This document shows, one piece after another, positions 6,488 to 17,500 of a stretch of 42,196 nt of DNA; positions within the stretch are counted from its first letter, which is position 1, and each line of letters begins with the position of its first letter. A model generated the notes under the pieces. That model was given only the letters and a program-made list of their open reading frames with translations, was not told the DNA's origin and made no database searches. The position numbers and the translations under genes are program-made. Origin of the DNA: Parafrankia discariae (GTDB taxonomy: Bacteria > Actinomycetota > Actinomycetes > Frankiales > Frankiaceae); contig NZ_KB891235.1 in assembly GCF_000373365.1 (NCBI RefSeq), positions 1-42,196 of the forward strand. Reading direction: 5' to 3'.

Positions 6488-8938
6488 CTACGGGACGTCC
6501 ACCACGGGGTTGCCGGGACGGCAGCGCTCCGGCAGCGGATCGGACCCGCATCCGGTCAGAATCCGGAGGATCTGCGGGTCGTGGTCGCTGGCCTGGTCGG
6601 AGAACTCGGCGTTGATGTGCACCACGCCGTACGCGTAGCCCTTGATCGTCGGGCTGAGCAGGATGTGGTCCAGCGCCTGCGAGTTGCCGTCGAACACGTA
6701 GCTGTAACGCTCGTTCACCGGCAGGTCGTTGATCAGCGGCTTCAGCAGCGCGCCGTTGTCGGTCAGCGTCGCCAGGGTCGGGCTGAACTGGTAGTCGTTG
6801 AGGTCACCCAGCACGACCACGCGGGCGGTGTTGCCGCTCTTGGCCGCCAGGTCGGCGACGAAGTTGCGGACCTCGGTCGCCTGGCTGACGCGCTGGGCCT
6901 CGGAGGTCCGGTTCGGCGGCTGCACGGCGGCGCTGAGGGGGTAGTCCCCACCCTTGCTGTTGAAGTGGTTCGCGACGACGAACAGCTGCTTGTCGCCGTC
7001 GTACAGAAACTCGCCGACCAGGGGCTTGCGGCTGGCGTTCCAGGCGGAGCTGGTCGGGTTGATGCGGCCCGGGGAGGCCGACAGCATGACCTGGTTGGTG
7101 GTCGGGCGCACCTTGAGCACGGTCACCGCCGTGGTCGCGGTGCCGCCGGGACGGTCGACGAAGGTCGTCCGGGCCGGGTTGAACAGGAACACCTGGCGGA
7201 TGTTGCCGCCGGGGGCGCCGCCGTCGGCGCCGTCGACCGGGTCGATCGAACGCCAGGCGTAGGTCGGGCCACCGGCCGCCGCGATCGCCGCGATGAACCT
7301 GGCGACGGTCTGGTCGGCGGCGACGACGCCGCCGCCGCCGGTGCCGTTGTTGTCCTGGATCTCCTCCAGGGCGAGGATGTCGGGCTTGCCGAGGTTCACG
7401 ACGACGGCCTGGGCCAGCCGTGCGTACTTGGCGTCGGAGTCGGCGGCGGTGAGGTTCTCGACGTTGTAGGTGGCGATGGACAGGTCGCCGGCCTTCTTCG
7501 GCGGGGTGACCTTCTGCGACCTGAGGCCGCCCTGGGTGATGGCGCCGAGGGCGGTGGTCTGGACGACGTACCCGCCGAACGACTGGTAGTCGACGACGCC
7601 GACCGAGCCGCCCGCGAGGGTGGAGCCGACGTTGGCGGCGGGGGCGCCGTCGAGGGCCTGCAGCAGCAGCCGGCCGCTGTTGGGGTCGTCGTAGGAGACA
7701 TACGCCGAACCGCCACGCGGGGTCGGGTTCTGGGCCGGCTTCAGGGTCACCCAGAGCTCGCCGAACTCGGTGTCGACCGGGCTGACGAGACGGGTGTCCT
7801 GGGCGACGGTGACCCGCATGCCCTCATGGACCTCCAGCCAGTCGAGCACGTAGGAGCCCGGCTCGAGCGGCTGGGCCTCGAGGCTGCCCGTCTTGGTGAA
7901 GGCGTCGGGGAAGCTGACCGGGATCGGCGCGGGCAGCGCGTTGCCGCTGGTCAGCTTGACGGTGTTGATCGAGCCACCGAGCTCGGTCAGCGTCTGCGCC
8001 CCGGCGACGGGCCGGAACTCGGTGACCCGGCCGGTGGCCAGTACCGAGTCGCCGACGGCGACCTCGGGGGTGGTGCTGCCCGTGAAGACGAAGACGCCCT
8101 CGCTGGTCAGCGGGTCGGCGTCGGCCGAGGGGTCCTGCATCCAGTAACCGCGGGAGCTGCCCGTGGCGCGGACGGCGGTCACGATGCCGGGCACGTTGGT
8201 GACGCTCTGGCCGACGATCGGGGAGATCCGGCCGGCGCCCTGGACGTCGTGGATCCGGGTGGTGCCGGGGGTCGGGTCGGTGGGGTCGGTCGGGTCGTCG
8301 GCGGACACGGTGACACCGGCCGAGTTGGTGGCCCTCGGCACGCCCGAGGTGAAGTCGACCGAGTTGTTGTCGGTGTCGACCAGGGCGCCGCCGCGGGCGT
8401 TGGCCGTGCTGTTGGTCAGCCCGGGGGCGGCGAGGGTCTCGACGTTGGCGGTCGCGCCGTAGCCGACGAGGTCCTTGACGTTCGGCGCGGTAGCGCAGCT
8501 GATGCCGCAGCCGACCAGCGGGATGGTGGAGGTGACCAGGGCGACGACGCCGGAGGTGGCCGACATCGGGACGCTGCCCGTGGCGTCGGGCGTCGGCAGG
8601 TCGAGCGTGCCGCCCGCGCCGGCGGCCTGCCGGATCAGGTAACGGCCGTTGGCCGGGATCGAGCCGGACAGCGCCGTCGACTGGAAAACGGCACCGGCCG
8701 CCGAGGCGTACTGGATGGTCCAGCCCGCGACGCTGACCGGGCTGGCGGTGAGGTTCGCCAGCTCGATGAAGTCGTTCTTGATGGTCGCCCCCGAGTTGCC
8801 GCCTCCGCCGTAGACGGCGGAGATGACGACGTCGGTCGACAGTGCGCTCGCGGGAGTCGGAAGGGTCGTCAGGGTGGCCCCGACCACTATCGGCAGACTC
8901 GCCGCCATGATCCAGCGGCGTGCTCTGAGATGTGCCAC
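6488..8938 (-). CDS. Secreted ExeM/NucH-like extracellular nuclease
   Basis: An 816-residue exported nuclease. Residues 1-32 form a signal peptide (RARR n-region, hydrophobic core, cleavage after ASA). A lamin-tail-like beta domain follows (about 33-150, NDFIELANL), then a DPTDPTDPT linker, an OB-fold region (about 230-400) and an endonuclease/exonuclease/phosphatase domain (about 485-800). The last shows ATYNVEN, LALEEIQD (metal-binding Glu), NHFNSKGGD (His), VVLGDLND (Asp/Asn), LDHILLS and SDHDPQ (general-base His). The GTG start at 8938 has AGGAG ten bases upstream; a later ATG would lose the basic n-region. Likely role: use or clearance of extracellular DNA. It is monocistronic. Confidence 0.93.
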   Translation of the reverse strand: MAHLRARRWIMAASLPIVVGATLTTLPTPASALSTDVVISAVYGGGGNSGATIKNDFIELANLTASPVSVAGWTIQYASAAGAVFQSTALSGSIPANGRYLIRQAAGAGGTLDLPTPDATGSVPMSATSGVVALVTSTIPLVGCGISCATAPNVKDLVGYGATANVETLAAPGLTNSTANARGGALVDTDNNSVDFTSGVPRATNSAGVTVSADDPTDPTDPTPGTTRIHDVQGAGRISPIVGQSVTNVPGIVTAVRATGSSRGYWMQDPSADADPLTSEGVFVFTGSTTPEVAVGDSVLATGRVTEFRPVAGAQTLTELGGSINTVKLTSGNALPAPIPVSFPDAFTKTGSLEAQPLEPGSYVLDWLEVHEGMRVTVAQDTRLVSPVDTEFGELWVTLKPAQNPTPRGGSAYVSYDDPNSGRLLLQALDGAPAANVGSTLAGGSVGVVDYQSFGGYVVQTTALGAITQGGLRSQKVTPPKKAGDLSIATYNVENLTAADSDAKYARLAQAVVVNLGKPDILALEEIQDNNGTGGGGVVAADQTVARFIAAIAAAGGPTYAWRSIDPVDGADGGAPGGNIRQVFLFNPARTTFVDRPGGTATTAVTVLKVRPTTNQVMLSASPGRINPTSSAWNASRKPLVGEFLYDGDKQLFVVANHFNSKGGDYPLSAAVQPPNRTSEAQRVSQATEVRNFVADLAAKSGNTARVVVLGDLNDYQFSPTLATLTDNGALLKPLINDLPVNERYSYVFDGNSQALDHILLSPTIKGYAYGVVHINAEFSDQASDHDPQILRILTGCGSDPLPERCRPGNPVVDVP

Positions 8939-9122
8939 AGGTGTTCTGCTCCTAAGGGAAAGAATGTCTCCAGGAGCATGGGGCCTGCCGCGGTCCAGCG
9001 AAAGTACATATTTTCATGAAGTGCCGTGATTGCCCTATTTATTCCTCATTTCTTTGCGCCGTGTTTCACTGCTGGTGGGCAGGGATGGGGACGGCGGAAT
9101 CGAAGGAGCGGGCCGGGCCGCG
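8939..9122. other. Upstream region of the nuclease gene
   Basis: The part at 9005-9060 is the most AT-rich stretch for several kilobases and should hold the nuclease promoter; I could not choose a -35/-10 pair with confidence. A 7-bp inverted repeat (TGCTCCT...AGGAGCA) with an 18-base loop lies in the nuclease leader near 8945-8976 and includes its Shine-Dalgarno. Confidence 0.4.
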
Positions 9123-10328
9123 TCAGGCGGCCGGGGCCGGGGCCGGGGCGTCCAGGTTGCGGCCGGTGTCGGGGTCGAACAGGTGCAGCTGGTGGGCGTC
9201 CAGCCAAAGCTCGGCCCGCTCGCCCTCCCGGATCCGGCTGGCCGCGTCGAGCCGGGCGACCACCTGTTCCGCCTTGCCGGACAGCTCGACCGTGCCCGCG
9301 TCGTGGGCCAGCTCGTCGAGGTCGGCGGTCCGGGCGCGCCCACCCGCCAGGGTGAAGTAGGCATAGCTGTCCGAGCCGAGCCGTTCCAGCACGTCCACCA
9401 TGACCGTGAACCGCAGGCCCGGGCGGTCCTTCGTCGGCTCCAGCGCCGCGTCCTCGAAGTGCTCGGGCCGCACCCCGACGATCAGCGACCGGCGGTCGGC
9501 CGCCGCCCCGGTCCAGCCGTCCAGCAGCCGGCGCTGGCGCTCGTCCGGGACGATCGCCCCGAGGGGGGTGCGCAGCTCGCCCTCCTCCAGGGTCGCGGGC
9601 ACGAAGTTCATCGCGGGTGAGCCGATGAAACCGGCCACGAACACGGTCGCCGGCCGGCCGTAGAGCTCGGTCGGCGTGCCGACCTGCTGGATCCGCCCGG
9701 ACCGCAGCACCGCCACCCGGTCGCCCAGCGTCATCGCCTCGGTCTGGTCGTGGGTGACGTACACCATGGTCGTGCCGAGGCGGTTCTGGATGCGGGACAC
9801 CTCGGTACGCATCTGCACCCGCAGCTTGGCGTCCAGGTTGGACAGCGGCTCGTCCATCAGGAACGCCTTCGGCGAGCGGACGATCGCGCGGCCCATCGCG
9901 ACCCGTTGCCGCTGCCCGCCGGAGAGCTGGGCCGGCCTGCGGTCCAGGTGCTCGGTGAGGTCGAGCACCCGGGCGGCCTCCTCGACCAACCGGTCGATCT
10001 CCTCCTTCGGCCGTTTCGCCAGCGCCAGGGCGAAGCCCATGTTCTTCCGGACCGACATGTGCGGGTACAGGGCGTAGCTCTGGAACACCATGGCGATGTC
10101 GCGGTCCTTGGGCGCCAGGTCGTTGACCACCTTGCCGCCGATCCGCAGCTCGCCGGAGGAGATGTCCTCCAGGCCGGCGATCATGTTCAGGGTGGTCGAC
10201 TTCCCGCACCCGGACGGGCCGACGAGGATGACGAACTCGCCGTCCGCGATGGACAGGCTGGCGTCGTCCACCGCGAGCCGGCCGTCCGGGAACCGCTTGG
10301 TGACGTGGTCGAGAACGATGTCGGCCAT
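9123..10328 (-). CDS. ABC sugar importer ATPase (MsmK/UgpC/SugC type)
   Basis: The 401-residue ATPase energising the importer encoded by the next three genes upstream. Walker A GPSGCGKST, Q-loop VFQSYALYPH, signature LSGGQRQRVAMGRA, Walker B FLMDEPLSNLDAK and switch YVTHDQTEA are all intact. The C-terminal third is the OB-type regulatory domain of carbohydrate ATPases (VGVRPEHFEDA; ending HLFDPDTGRNL). Its ATG at 10328 follows the inner permease stop by 8 bases. In LpqY-SugABC of mycobacteria the same set imports trehalose; the substrate here is an inference from that likeness. Confidence 0.95.
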   Translation of the reverse strand: MADIVLDHVTKRFPDGRLAVDDASLSIADGEFVILVGPSGCGKSTTLNMIAGLEDISSGELRIGGKVVNDLAPKDRDIAMVFQSYALYPHMSVRKNMGFALALAKRPKEEIDRLVEEAARVLDLTEHLDRRPAQLSGGQRQRVAMGRAIVRSPKAFLMDEPLSNLDAKLRVQMRTEVSRIQNRLGTTMVYVTHDQTEAMTLGDRVAVLRSGRIQQVGTPTELYGRPATVFVAGFIGSPAMNFVPATLEEGELRTPLGAIVPDERQRRLLDGWTGAAADRRSLIVGVRPEHFEDAALEPTKDRPGLRFTVMVDVLERLGSDSYAYFTLAGGRARTADLDELAHDAGTVELSGKAEQVVARLDAASRIREGERAELWLDAHQLHLFDPDTGRNLDAPAPAPAA

Positions 10329-10336
10329 GGGCGGGC

Positions 10337-11230
10337 CTATCCCTTCACCGCGCCGGAGGTCAGCCCGGCGACGATCCGACGTTGGAACAGCAGGACGAAG
10401 ATGATGATCGGGATGGTGATGACGACGGCCGCCGCCGCGATCGACCCGATCGGCTGGGCGAACTGCGACGCGCCGGTGAAGAACGCGATGGCGGCCGGGA
10501 CGGTCCGCGACCGCTCCGTCGACGTCAGCGAGATGGCGAACAGGAAGTCGTTCCAGCAGAAGATGAAGACCAGGATCGCGGTGGTCACCATGCCCGGCGC
10601 GGCCAGCGGGGCGATGACCCGCAGGAACGCCTGCCGCGGGGTGGCCCCGTCGACCTGCGCGGCCTTCTCCAGGTCCCAGGGGATCTCCCGGAAGAACGCC
10701 GACAGCGTGTAGATCGCCAGCGGCAGCGAGAACGTCAGGTACGGGATGATCAGCCCGAGCCAGGTGTCGAAGATGCCGATCTGGCGCCACAGGTTGAACA
10801 GCGGGCTGACCAGCGAGATCTGCGGGAACATGGCGATCAGCAGGGCCAGGCCGACGAGCAGCCGCTTGCCGGGGAACTCGAGCCGGGCTATCGCGTAGGC
10901 GGCCATCGAGCCGAGCACCACCGCCAGCGCGGTGGAGATGAGCGCGATCCCCAGGCTGTTCAGCAGTGCCCGGGTGAACAGCGACTCGCCGAAGATCTCC
11001 CGGTAGTTCTCGAAGGTCCACTCGCGCGGGATGAAGCTGCCGTCGGTGATGCTGTCCGGGGTCTTGAACGACAGCGACACCAGCCACAGCAACGGCACCA
11101 GCGACAGCCCGACGATGCCGAGGTTCGCGGCCGACCAGCCGAGCAGCGCGGTACGGTCCCGTACCGGGCGCCGAGCCCGCCCCGCGCCCCGGCCAGTGGC
11201 GGGAACGGGAGCCGAGGTGACAGTGGTCAT
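10337..11230 (-). CDS. ABC sugar permease, MalG/SugB type
   Basis: 297-residue inner-membrane permease with six predicted helices. The conserved EAA loop that docks to the ATPase reads [21 protein letters not shown], and the C-terminus ([14 protein letters not shown]) is typical of MalG-like subunits. The ATG shares a base with the upstream permease stop (TGATG), implying coupled translation and equal stoichiometry. Confidence 0.94.
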   Translation of the reverse strand: MTTVTSAPVPATGRGAGRARRPVRDRTALLGWSAANLGIVGLSLVPLLWLVSLSFKTPDSITDGSFIPREWTFENYREIFGESLFTRALLNSLGIALISTALAVVLGSMAAYAIARLEFPGKRLLVGLALLIAMFPQISLVSPLFNLWRQIGIFDTWLGLIIPYLTFSLPLAIYTLSAFFREIPWDLEKAAQVDGATPRQAFLRVIAPLAAPGMVTTAILVFIFCWNDFLFAISLTSTERSRTVPAAIAFFTGASQFAQPIGSIAAAAVVITIPIIIFVLLFQRRIVAGLTSGAVKG

Positions 11231-12126
11231 CAGCGGTGGCCCTCCCCACCGGGCGCGGCGGCGCCGAACCCCTTGACGAAAACGAACGCCACGAGTGCCA
11301 CGACGAGGAAGATGAGCACCGACAGCGAGGAGCCGACGCCCAGGTTCAGCGCCGTGAACAGGTTGTCGTAGCCCAGGATCGACACCGACCGGGTGTCGTA
11401 CGCCCCGGCGGTCAGCACGTAGATGCTGTCGAAGATGCGGAACGCGTCCAGCACCCGGAACAGCAGCGCGACCAGGATCGCCGGTTTCATCAACGGCAGG
11501 ATCACCCGGGTCAGCCGCTGCCAGGCGGTGGCCCCGTCGACCTTCGCCGCCCGCAGCAGGTCCTCCGGCACCAGCGCCAGCCCGGCGAGCAGCAGCAGCG
11601 CCATGAACGGCGTCGTCTTCCACACCTCGGCCAGGATGATCACGGCGATGCCGTGGACCTGCGAGGTCAGCGGGGCGGCGTCACCGAACAGGCCGGACAG
11701 GTAACCGGTGTCAGGTGTCCACGCGTACCGCCAGCCGAACGCGGCGACCACGGTCACGATCCCGTACGGGATGAGGATCACCGTCCGGATCAGGCCGCGG
11801 CCGATGAGCGCCCGGTGCATCGCCAGCGCGAGCGTCAGCCCCAGCACGAACTGGATCGTCACCGAGATGACCGCGATGATCACGGTTACCGCGAGGGCCT
11901 GCCACCACAGCGACGAGGTCAGCACGGTCGCGTAGTTCGCCAGCCCGACGAACTCGGAGTCGGCGGGGAAGCGCAGGTCATAGCGGTGCAGGGACAGATA
12001 GACGGCGTACCCGACCGGATAGCCGGTCACGGCCAGGATGACGATGACCGCCGGCGCGCACAGCGCCCAGCCGAGCCGGCGTTCGGCCCGGGCCCGCGCC
12101 GACAGCTCCGCTCTGTTCGCGGTCAC
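11230..12126 (-). CDS. ABC sugar permease, MalF/SugA type
   Basis: 298-residue permease, partner of the MalG-like subunit. Six helices are evident, from [16 protein letters not shown] to the last one, [15 protein letters not shown]. The EAA loop reads [21 protein letters not shown]. The GTG start at 12126 overlaps the receptor stop by four bases (GTGA). It lacks the long extra N-terminal domain of enteric MalF, as usual in actinobacteria. Confidence 0.93.
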   Translation of the reverse strand: MTANRAELSARARAERRLGWALCAPAVIVILAVTGYPVGYAVYLSLHRYDLRFPADSEFVGLANYATVLTSSLWWQALAVTVIIAVISVTIQFVLGLTLALAMHRALIGRGLIRTVILIPYGIVTVVAAFGWRYAWTPDTGYLSGLFGDAAPLTSQVHGIAVIILAEVWKTTPFMALLLLAGLALVPEDLLRAAKVDGATAWQRLTRVILPLMKPAILVALLFRVLDAFRIFDSIYVLTAGAYDTRSVSILGYDNLFTALNLGVGSSLSVLIFLVVALVAFVFVKGFGAAAPGGEGHR

Positions 12127-13529
12127 GGCACCAGTCCCTTCGACTCGATGGCATCGGCGATCGCCCCGCGCAGCTCCGTCAGCCGGCCGAGACTCGCCGA
12201 GGACGGCGGGGAGAGGGTGTGCGCGATCTGCAGTGACACGCTCTGGTAGGCCGGCGTCCGCGGCCGCACGCCGGCGTTCCGCAACGCCGTGTAGATGGCC
12301 GACGCGAACGGGTAGCCGCCGTCGATGAACTCCTGGTCGGTGTAGAGGTCCTCGATGGTCGGCGGGAGCCCGCCGTCGATCGCGTCGCGGATCTGGTTGT
12401 CCCGGCTGGTCAGGCACTCGATCGCGGTGGCCGCCTCGGCCCGGTGCCGGCTGTGGGCGCCGATCGCGAGGTTGTACCCGCCGATCGTGCTGTGCGACGG
12501 CTGACCGGGCACCAGCGTCGGCCACTGCGCCCAGCCGATCCGCTCGGCCAGCTTCGGGTTGTTCTGCCGGGCCGACGGATAGATGAACGGGTAGTTCAAC
12601 TGGAAGGCGGCCGAACCGGTCTCGAACGCGAGCCTGTTGTCGTCCTCCCGCTGGTTCGACCAGGACGGGTCGGCCGCCGGTGAGTGCGCCAGCGCCCGGA
12701 TCGCCTCGACGGCCTTCCGCGCCGGCGCGCCCAGCACCACCTGGCTGCCGTCCTCGTTGAGGATCTGGCCGCCGGCCGAGGCCACCAGCGAGTTGAACAG
12801 CACGGTGTAGCCCTCGTACTGGGCACCCTGTACCTCGACGTAGTGCGGCTTGCCCTGCTCGGCCAGCCGCCGGGCGTCCGCCAGCATCTCGTCCCAGGTC
12901 CGCGGCGGCCGCGGCACCAGATCCTTGCGGTACCACAGGAGCTGGACGTTGGTGTTCAGCGGCACGGCGTGGAGCTGGTTCTCCCAGGTTCCGGTCCGCA
13001 CCGCGGCCGGCAGCATCCCGTCGGTGAGCCGCCTGGCCTCCGCCGCCGGGAACGGCACCGTCCAGCCGGCTTCGGCGAACTCGGCGGTCCAGGTGACGTC
13101 CAGCGTGAGGATGTCCATCGAGGAGTCCTCGGCGGCGAGCCGCCGCACCAGCTGCTGGCGCTGACCGTCCGAGTCGTTCGGCAGCATGTTGACGCCGATC
13201 GTGTACCGGCCGTTCGACGCGGCCGAGCAGTCCGCGGCCGCCTTCGCGAACGAGCCGGACGACTCGTTGTAGACGTACCAGGTCAGCCGCACCGGGCCGC
13301 GGCCGCCTCCGCCACCGCCGGAACCACCGCAGGCGCCCAGGGCCAGCACCGCCGCCAGTACCAGTGCTCCCACGCCGGCCGCCGTGGACCGGCCGCCCCG
13401 ACCTCCTGGGGTGCCGCGGCTCAGGACGCCGCGGGCGAATCCAGCCGTTCGCGGACCGTGGCAACGACGCCGGCAGGCGCCATCAGGTTCATGAGATTCA
13501 CGAGGTTGACGGGGAGATCCGATTCCCAT
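12123..13529 (-). CDS. Sugar-binding lipoprotein of the importer (LpqY-like)
   Basis: Extracytoplasmic receptor of family 1 solute-binding proteins, anchored as a lipoprotein. The lipobox LALGAC is followed by a Gly-rich spacer, and the mature domain has the LpqY-like stretch DVTWTAEFAEAGW. It heads the importer operon. From ATG 13529 the signal peptide would have an unusually long Arg-rich leader of about 50 residues; a GTG closer to the lipobox would leave no basic residues, so I keep the long start with doubt. Direct repeats at 13583-13617 lie just upstream and may govern the operon. Confidence 0.88.
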   Translation of the reverse strand: MGIGSPRQPRESHEPDGACRRRCHGPRTAGFARGVLSRGTPGGRGGRSTAAGVGALVLAAVLALGACGGSGGGGGGRGPVRLTWYVYNESSGSFAKAAADCSAASNGRYTIGVNMLPNDSDGQRQQLVRRLAAEDSSMDILTLDVTWTAEFAEAGWTVPFPAAEARRLTDGMLPAAVRTGTWENQLHAVPLNTNVQLLWYRKDLVPRPPRTWDEMLADARRLAEQGKPHYVEVQGAQYEGYTVLFNSLVASAGGQILNEDGSQVVLGAPARKAVEAIRALAHSPAADPSWSNQREDDNRLAFETGSAAFQLNYPFIYPSARQNNPKLAERIGWAQWPTLVPGQPSHSTIGGYNLAIGAHSRHRAEAATAIECLTSRDNQIRDAIDGGLPPTIEDLYTDQEFIDGGYPFASAIYTALRNAGVRPRTPAYQSVSLQIAHTLSPPSSASLGRLTELRGAIADAIESKGLVP

Positions 13530-13582
13530 AGGCCGTTCTCACCACCCCACATCGCGCCACCGGAAACGACGCGCCGACAGCG

Positions 13583-13617
13583 GACGTTCAAAGCCGGAGC
13601 AGACGTTCAAAGCCGGA
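13583..13617. repeat. Two 16-bp direct repeats upstream of the sugar importer
   Basis: GACGTTCAAAGCCGGA occurs at 13583-13598 and again at 13602-13617, a 19-base period (nearly two helical turns). It lies 54-88 bases upstream of the importer's receptor start, in the expected promoter region. Such paired sites often bind a regulator side by side; the regulator is unknown. Confidence 0.6.
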
Positions 13618-13796
13618 TGGTGACCGGCTACCGCACCGACGATCGCACCACGTCGTCCCTGGGCCGTGCATCCGCCGGTCGGCCGACCGGCGGTGGCTCC
13701 GCCGTTCCCGGGCTCATGACGACGTAAACGTGTCGTCACAGGAGCGTTCCGGACGGCGCACTTCCCGGTGCGTCGCATATAGCGTGCGGCGCCTGG

Positions 13797-14369
13797 TCAG
13801 TCCTCGTCTTCGGCGGGTCGGCGTGCGGGTCGGCGTGGTGTGGCGCCCAGCCGAACCTCGCCTGCGCTCCATTCGACAAGGGGTGGGCGCACCGACGCGC
13901 AGAGGGGACCTCCCCTGGCGTCGGTGAGTGCCAGGCGAGCGGTGAGAAGGCCGTGTTCCCGGGTGGTGCCGAGAGTGGCGGGATCGACGGCGTCGAGCAT
14001 CAACTTCGCTCGGCGGAACATGGTGAAGGTGCCGGCGCTGTCGACCGCCCCCCAGGACAGGTAGATGAACCGGTCGCCGGGCCGGCCCTGGACGTAGGGA
14101 CCGGTGATGTCCAGACCGGCCGGTGTGGGGGTCATGGCGGCCGGCAGCGTCCAGACGGCCCGCGGCGCGTCGCCGGAGTGCGGGTCGAGCAGGTCCTGGG
14201 GGCGGTTTCGCCGCTGAACCGCGACCTGGAGGTTCCGGTAGCGGTCCGCGTCGCCGCCGGGTCCCCAGTCGCGACCGGGAAGGTCGGTGGCCTCGATCCG
14301 GATCTCGATGCGGCCCAGGTCACCGTCCGCGTCGCGTCGCCCACCCGGGGTCCCGCCGCGTCCGGTCAC
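13797..14369 (-). CDS. DUF5990 family protein
   Basis: 190 residues matching the family's conserved run: RIEATDLPGRDWGPG, VAVQRRNRPQDLL, DITGPYVQGRPGDRF, IYLSWG, TMFRRAKLMLDAV, and near the end RPPLVEW. No signal or membrane segment, so cytoplasmic. Function of the family is unknown. The GTG start at 14369 has no good Shine-Dalgarno; the first 18 residues are low-complexity and translation might start later. It stands alone between the importer and the kinase gene. Confidence 0.8.
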   Translation of the reverse strand: MTGRGGTPGGRRDADGDLGRIEIRIEATDLPGRDWGPGGDADRYRNLQVAVQRRNRPQDLLDPHSGDAPRAVWTLPAAMTPTPAGLDITGPYVQGRPGDRFIYLSWGAVDSAGTFTMFRRAKLMLDAVDPATLGTTREHGLLTARLALTDARGGPLCASVRPPLVEWSAGEVRLGATPRRPARRPAEDED

Positions 14370-14521
14370 AGGCGGAGGATAGCGGCGGCTCCCACGTACT
14401 GCTCATCGGCCGCGTGACCGCCGACGAACTCCGCCTGCTGGTGCACCCGGCGCGGCACGCGAGGGCCGCGAGGGCCGCGGTTGGCTTACCAGGCTTCTGC
14501 GACGGTCCGGAGCCGGCGGCG
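14370..14521. other. Spacer between DUF5990 and kinase genes
   Basis: The only notable feature is a short tandem GCGAGGGCC repeat near 14460-14480. No clear terminator or promoter. Confidence 0.3.
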
Positions 14522-17500
14522 TCACCGCTCCGCAGTCGCCACCTGGTTACGTCCACCGTGTTTCGCCCGGTACAACGCGGTGTCCGCGGCCTTCACGAAG
14601 GCGACCATGCCGGCGCCCGTCGCCGCGCCGTCGGCACCAGCGGGAACTGCCGCGGTGACGCCGATGCTGACGGTGATGATGCGCTCGGCCGTCAGCGGGT
14701 GCGGTGCGGCCAGGTCCTCGACGGCACGGCACAGCTGCCGCGCGACCTGGGCACCGGTGCCCAGGTCGGTGTCGGGCATCACGACGGTGAACTCCTCTCC
14801 CCCGTAGCGGGCGGCGAGCAGGGCGTCACCGATGTTCCCGGCGAGGCAGGCGGCGACCCGCTGTAGGCACCGGTCACCGGCTGCGTGCCCGAAGTGGTCG
14901 TTGTAGAGCTTGAAGTGGTCGATGTCGACCATCGCGAGCGCAATCGGCCCGGCGTGCTTCCTGGCCCGTTCCCATTCGACGGCCAGTACCTCCTCAAGAC
15001 GCCGCCGGTTGGCCAGCCCGGTTAGCGGGTCGGTGATCGAAAGCTGCTCGAGCTGGTGGTTCGCCGCGGCAAGCTGCCTGGTTCGCTCGACGACCTTGCG
15101 TTCCAGCGACGCGTAGATCAGGGCGTTGTCCAGCGAGACCGCGAGCTGCCCCGCGATGATCATTATGCCTTCGAGGCGTTCGGTGGAGAACGCGTCGCGG
15201 ATCATCCGGTTCTCCAGCAGGAGCATCGCCTGCAGGCTGCCCCGGGTCACGACGGGGACGGCGAGCAGCGAGCAGCGGTTGAGTCCGGCGAAGTAGGGGT
15301 CGCGGTGGAAGCGGTCGTCCCGGGTGGCGTTGGCGACGACGACGGGTTCGTGGGTGCGGGTGGTGTAGCGGATGACCGAGAGCGGCAGCAGGCGCCGCCG
15401 GCCGGCCTCCTGGAGCGAGACGGTGCCGCCGGCTCCGGTGGGTACCAGCCATCGGTCCTGCTCTTTCTCTCGTAGCAGGAGGTGGACGCTGGTGGCGCCG
15501 GTCATCTCGGAGAGTATTCCCACCACTTTCGCCTGCAGGCCGTCCACGCTGGTCTCGGAGCTGAGCGCCTGGGAGGCGGCGACCACGGCGAGCAGGTCGA
15601 CAGTGCCGGTCGCCACGGTCGAGCGGCGCCCGGGCTGCTCCGCCTGCGGGAGGACGATCGGCACCGCGGGCGCGGCCGCGACGGTGGTCCGTAGTGCCGG
15701 GTAGGCCCAGTCGAGTTGACCGACCTTCGCCGTCGCGCCCCATTCCAGGTACTGGCCCCGGGCGGCCCGCAGGAACGCGAGGCCGGCCGCCTCCATGCCG
15801 TGTGACAGGTAGAAGCGCGCGGCGCGTTCCAGCGTGAGCGCCCGGTGCCATGGGCGCATCCGGGCCGACGCCTCGCGCACCGCCACGTCGAACATGTACG
15901 CCGCCTCGTGGAAGTCCTCGACGGCCCACGCCCGTTCCGCTTCCACCAGGCGCAGCAGATGCAGGAAGTTGCTCGGCGCGTCCGCCGCGCGCGCGGCCAG
16001 CCATCCGATCAGTTCGTCGAGCTCGTCCAGCACGGCGTCGCGCTGATCCGCTCCCGTGGCCCGCGCCCGTGCCGCCAGCGTCATAGCGAGCAGCACCCGC
16101 GCCACCGCCATGGGATAGTTCGTCTCGATCGCGGCCCCGCAGGGCATCACGGCCGCGGCATGCCGCGCCGCGTCGGCCGGGTGGTCGAGAACCGCCGCGG
16201 CGAGAGCCCGGGCCACATGCCGGTTGGCGAGAGAGAACGGGTCGGCCGCCAGCAGGCTCAGCTCGGCGGTGTCGTCACCGGCCAGCTCGACGGGTTCCCG
16301 CAGCACCCGCACCATCCGCAGGTAGGCCCGGAACGTTCCTTCGGCATGCCCGTTTCCGGTGCGCAGGGCGAAGGCGAGCGCCTCCTCGACCGCCGTGGCG
16401 AAGACGTCGAGCGTCGGCGCGCAGTCCAACAGGTCGCACACCAGTGCGTAGTGGGTCCAGCACGCGTTCTGCAGGTCACCGCCCGTCAGAAGGCCCTCCA
16501 GCGCGCGACGGCCGTCGGGGAGGTTGTCCTCCAGAGGCGTGAACCAGTGGCCACAGGTGATCACGTAGATGAAGAGCGCCTGCCACACGTCAGGCTCATA
16601 ACCGCGAGCCCGCGCCACCGCCAGGATCCGTCGCAGGATGCGTGACCCGGTGTGATAGTCACCTCTGCGCACAATGGTCACGATCGGGATGTGGCTGGCC
16701 GGGCCCACCAGGGCACGATCCGGGCCGTAGCGTTCCCACATCCGCAGAGTTCCGATGGCCAGCCAGGCCATCACCGTGTGGTCGCAGAAGAACGCCGCGA
16801 CCATGATCCGGTTGACGAGCCTGATGGTGCCGAGGCGGGACTGGTCGGTGATCTCCGGCTTGCGCAGGTCATCCGACTCGCCGGTGGTGTCGATCCACCG
16901 GCGAAGTTCGTCAAGCCCGCGGTCGATCTCCTCCTCGAGCGCTTTATCCACCGGAACCGACAGGCCGAGACGCCGCAGCTGGTCGAGGCCGAGCCGCACC
17001 GCCTCGTCAGCGCAGCCCCGGTTGGTGAGACTGATGACCTGGACCATCGTCGCAGACGTGAGCTGGGTCGGCCGGGTGCACAACCGGTCGATGATCCGGT
17101 AGGTGTCGTCCGCGTCGTCCAACCGACCGAGGCAGTACAGAGCGGCATGCCGGTCGGTGTGGACGGCGATCAACGTATCGGTGTCGGTCGGGTCGACAAG
17201 CCCGACCGCTGCGCTCAGCAACCTCTCCACCAACGGATAGCTGCTCAGCACTTTCGCCTCTTCGGCGGCACGCCGGAAGAGCTCGACCATGCCGCGCCGC
17301 TCGCCGATGCTGCGCACCATGTCCACGACCTGCAGGTACTGCTCGGCAGCCACGGCGAAGAACTCCGGCCGGGCGGCCAGCCGCCGCGCCAGCCTCAGCT
17401 GTCGGGCGCGCCGCTCCCCCGCCGAACTGCCGCTCAACACTGCCTCGCGCGTCCGGTCGTGGTTGAACCGGACACCGGGTCGCCCGTCGCACTGCAGCAC

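Noticed and set aside
5813-9019. Very long plus-strand open frame (1068 codons) over the thiolase end and nuclease
   Set aside because: It is the shadow of the nuclease on the other strand; composition is Val/Gly/Arg/Asp-rich with no domain, while the minus strand has a full set of nuclease motifs and a signal peptide.
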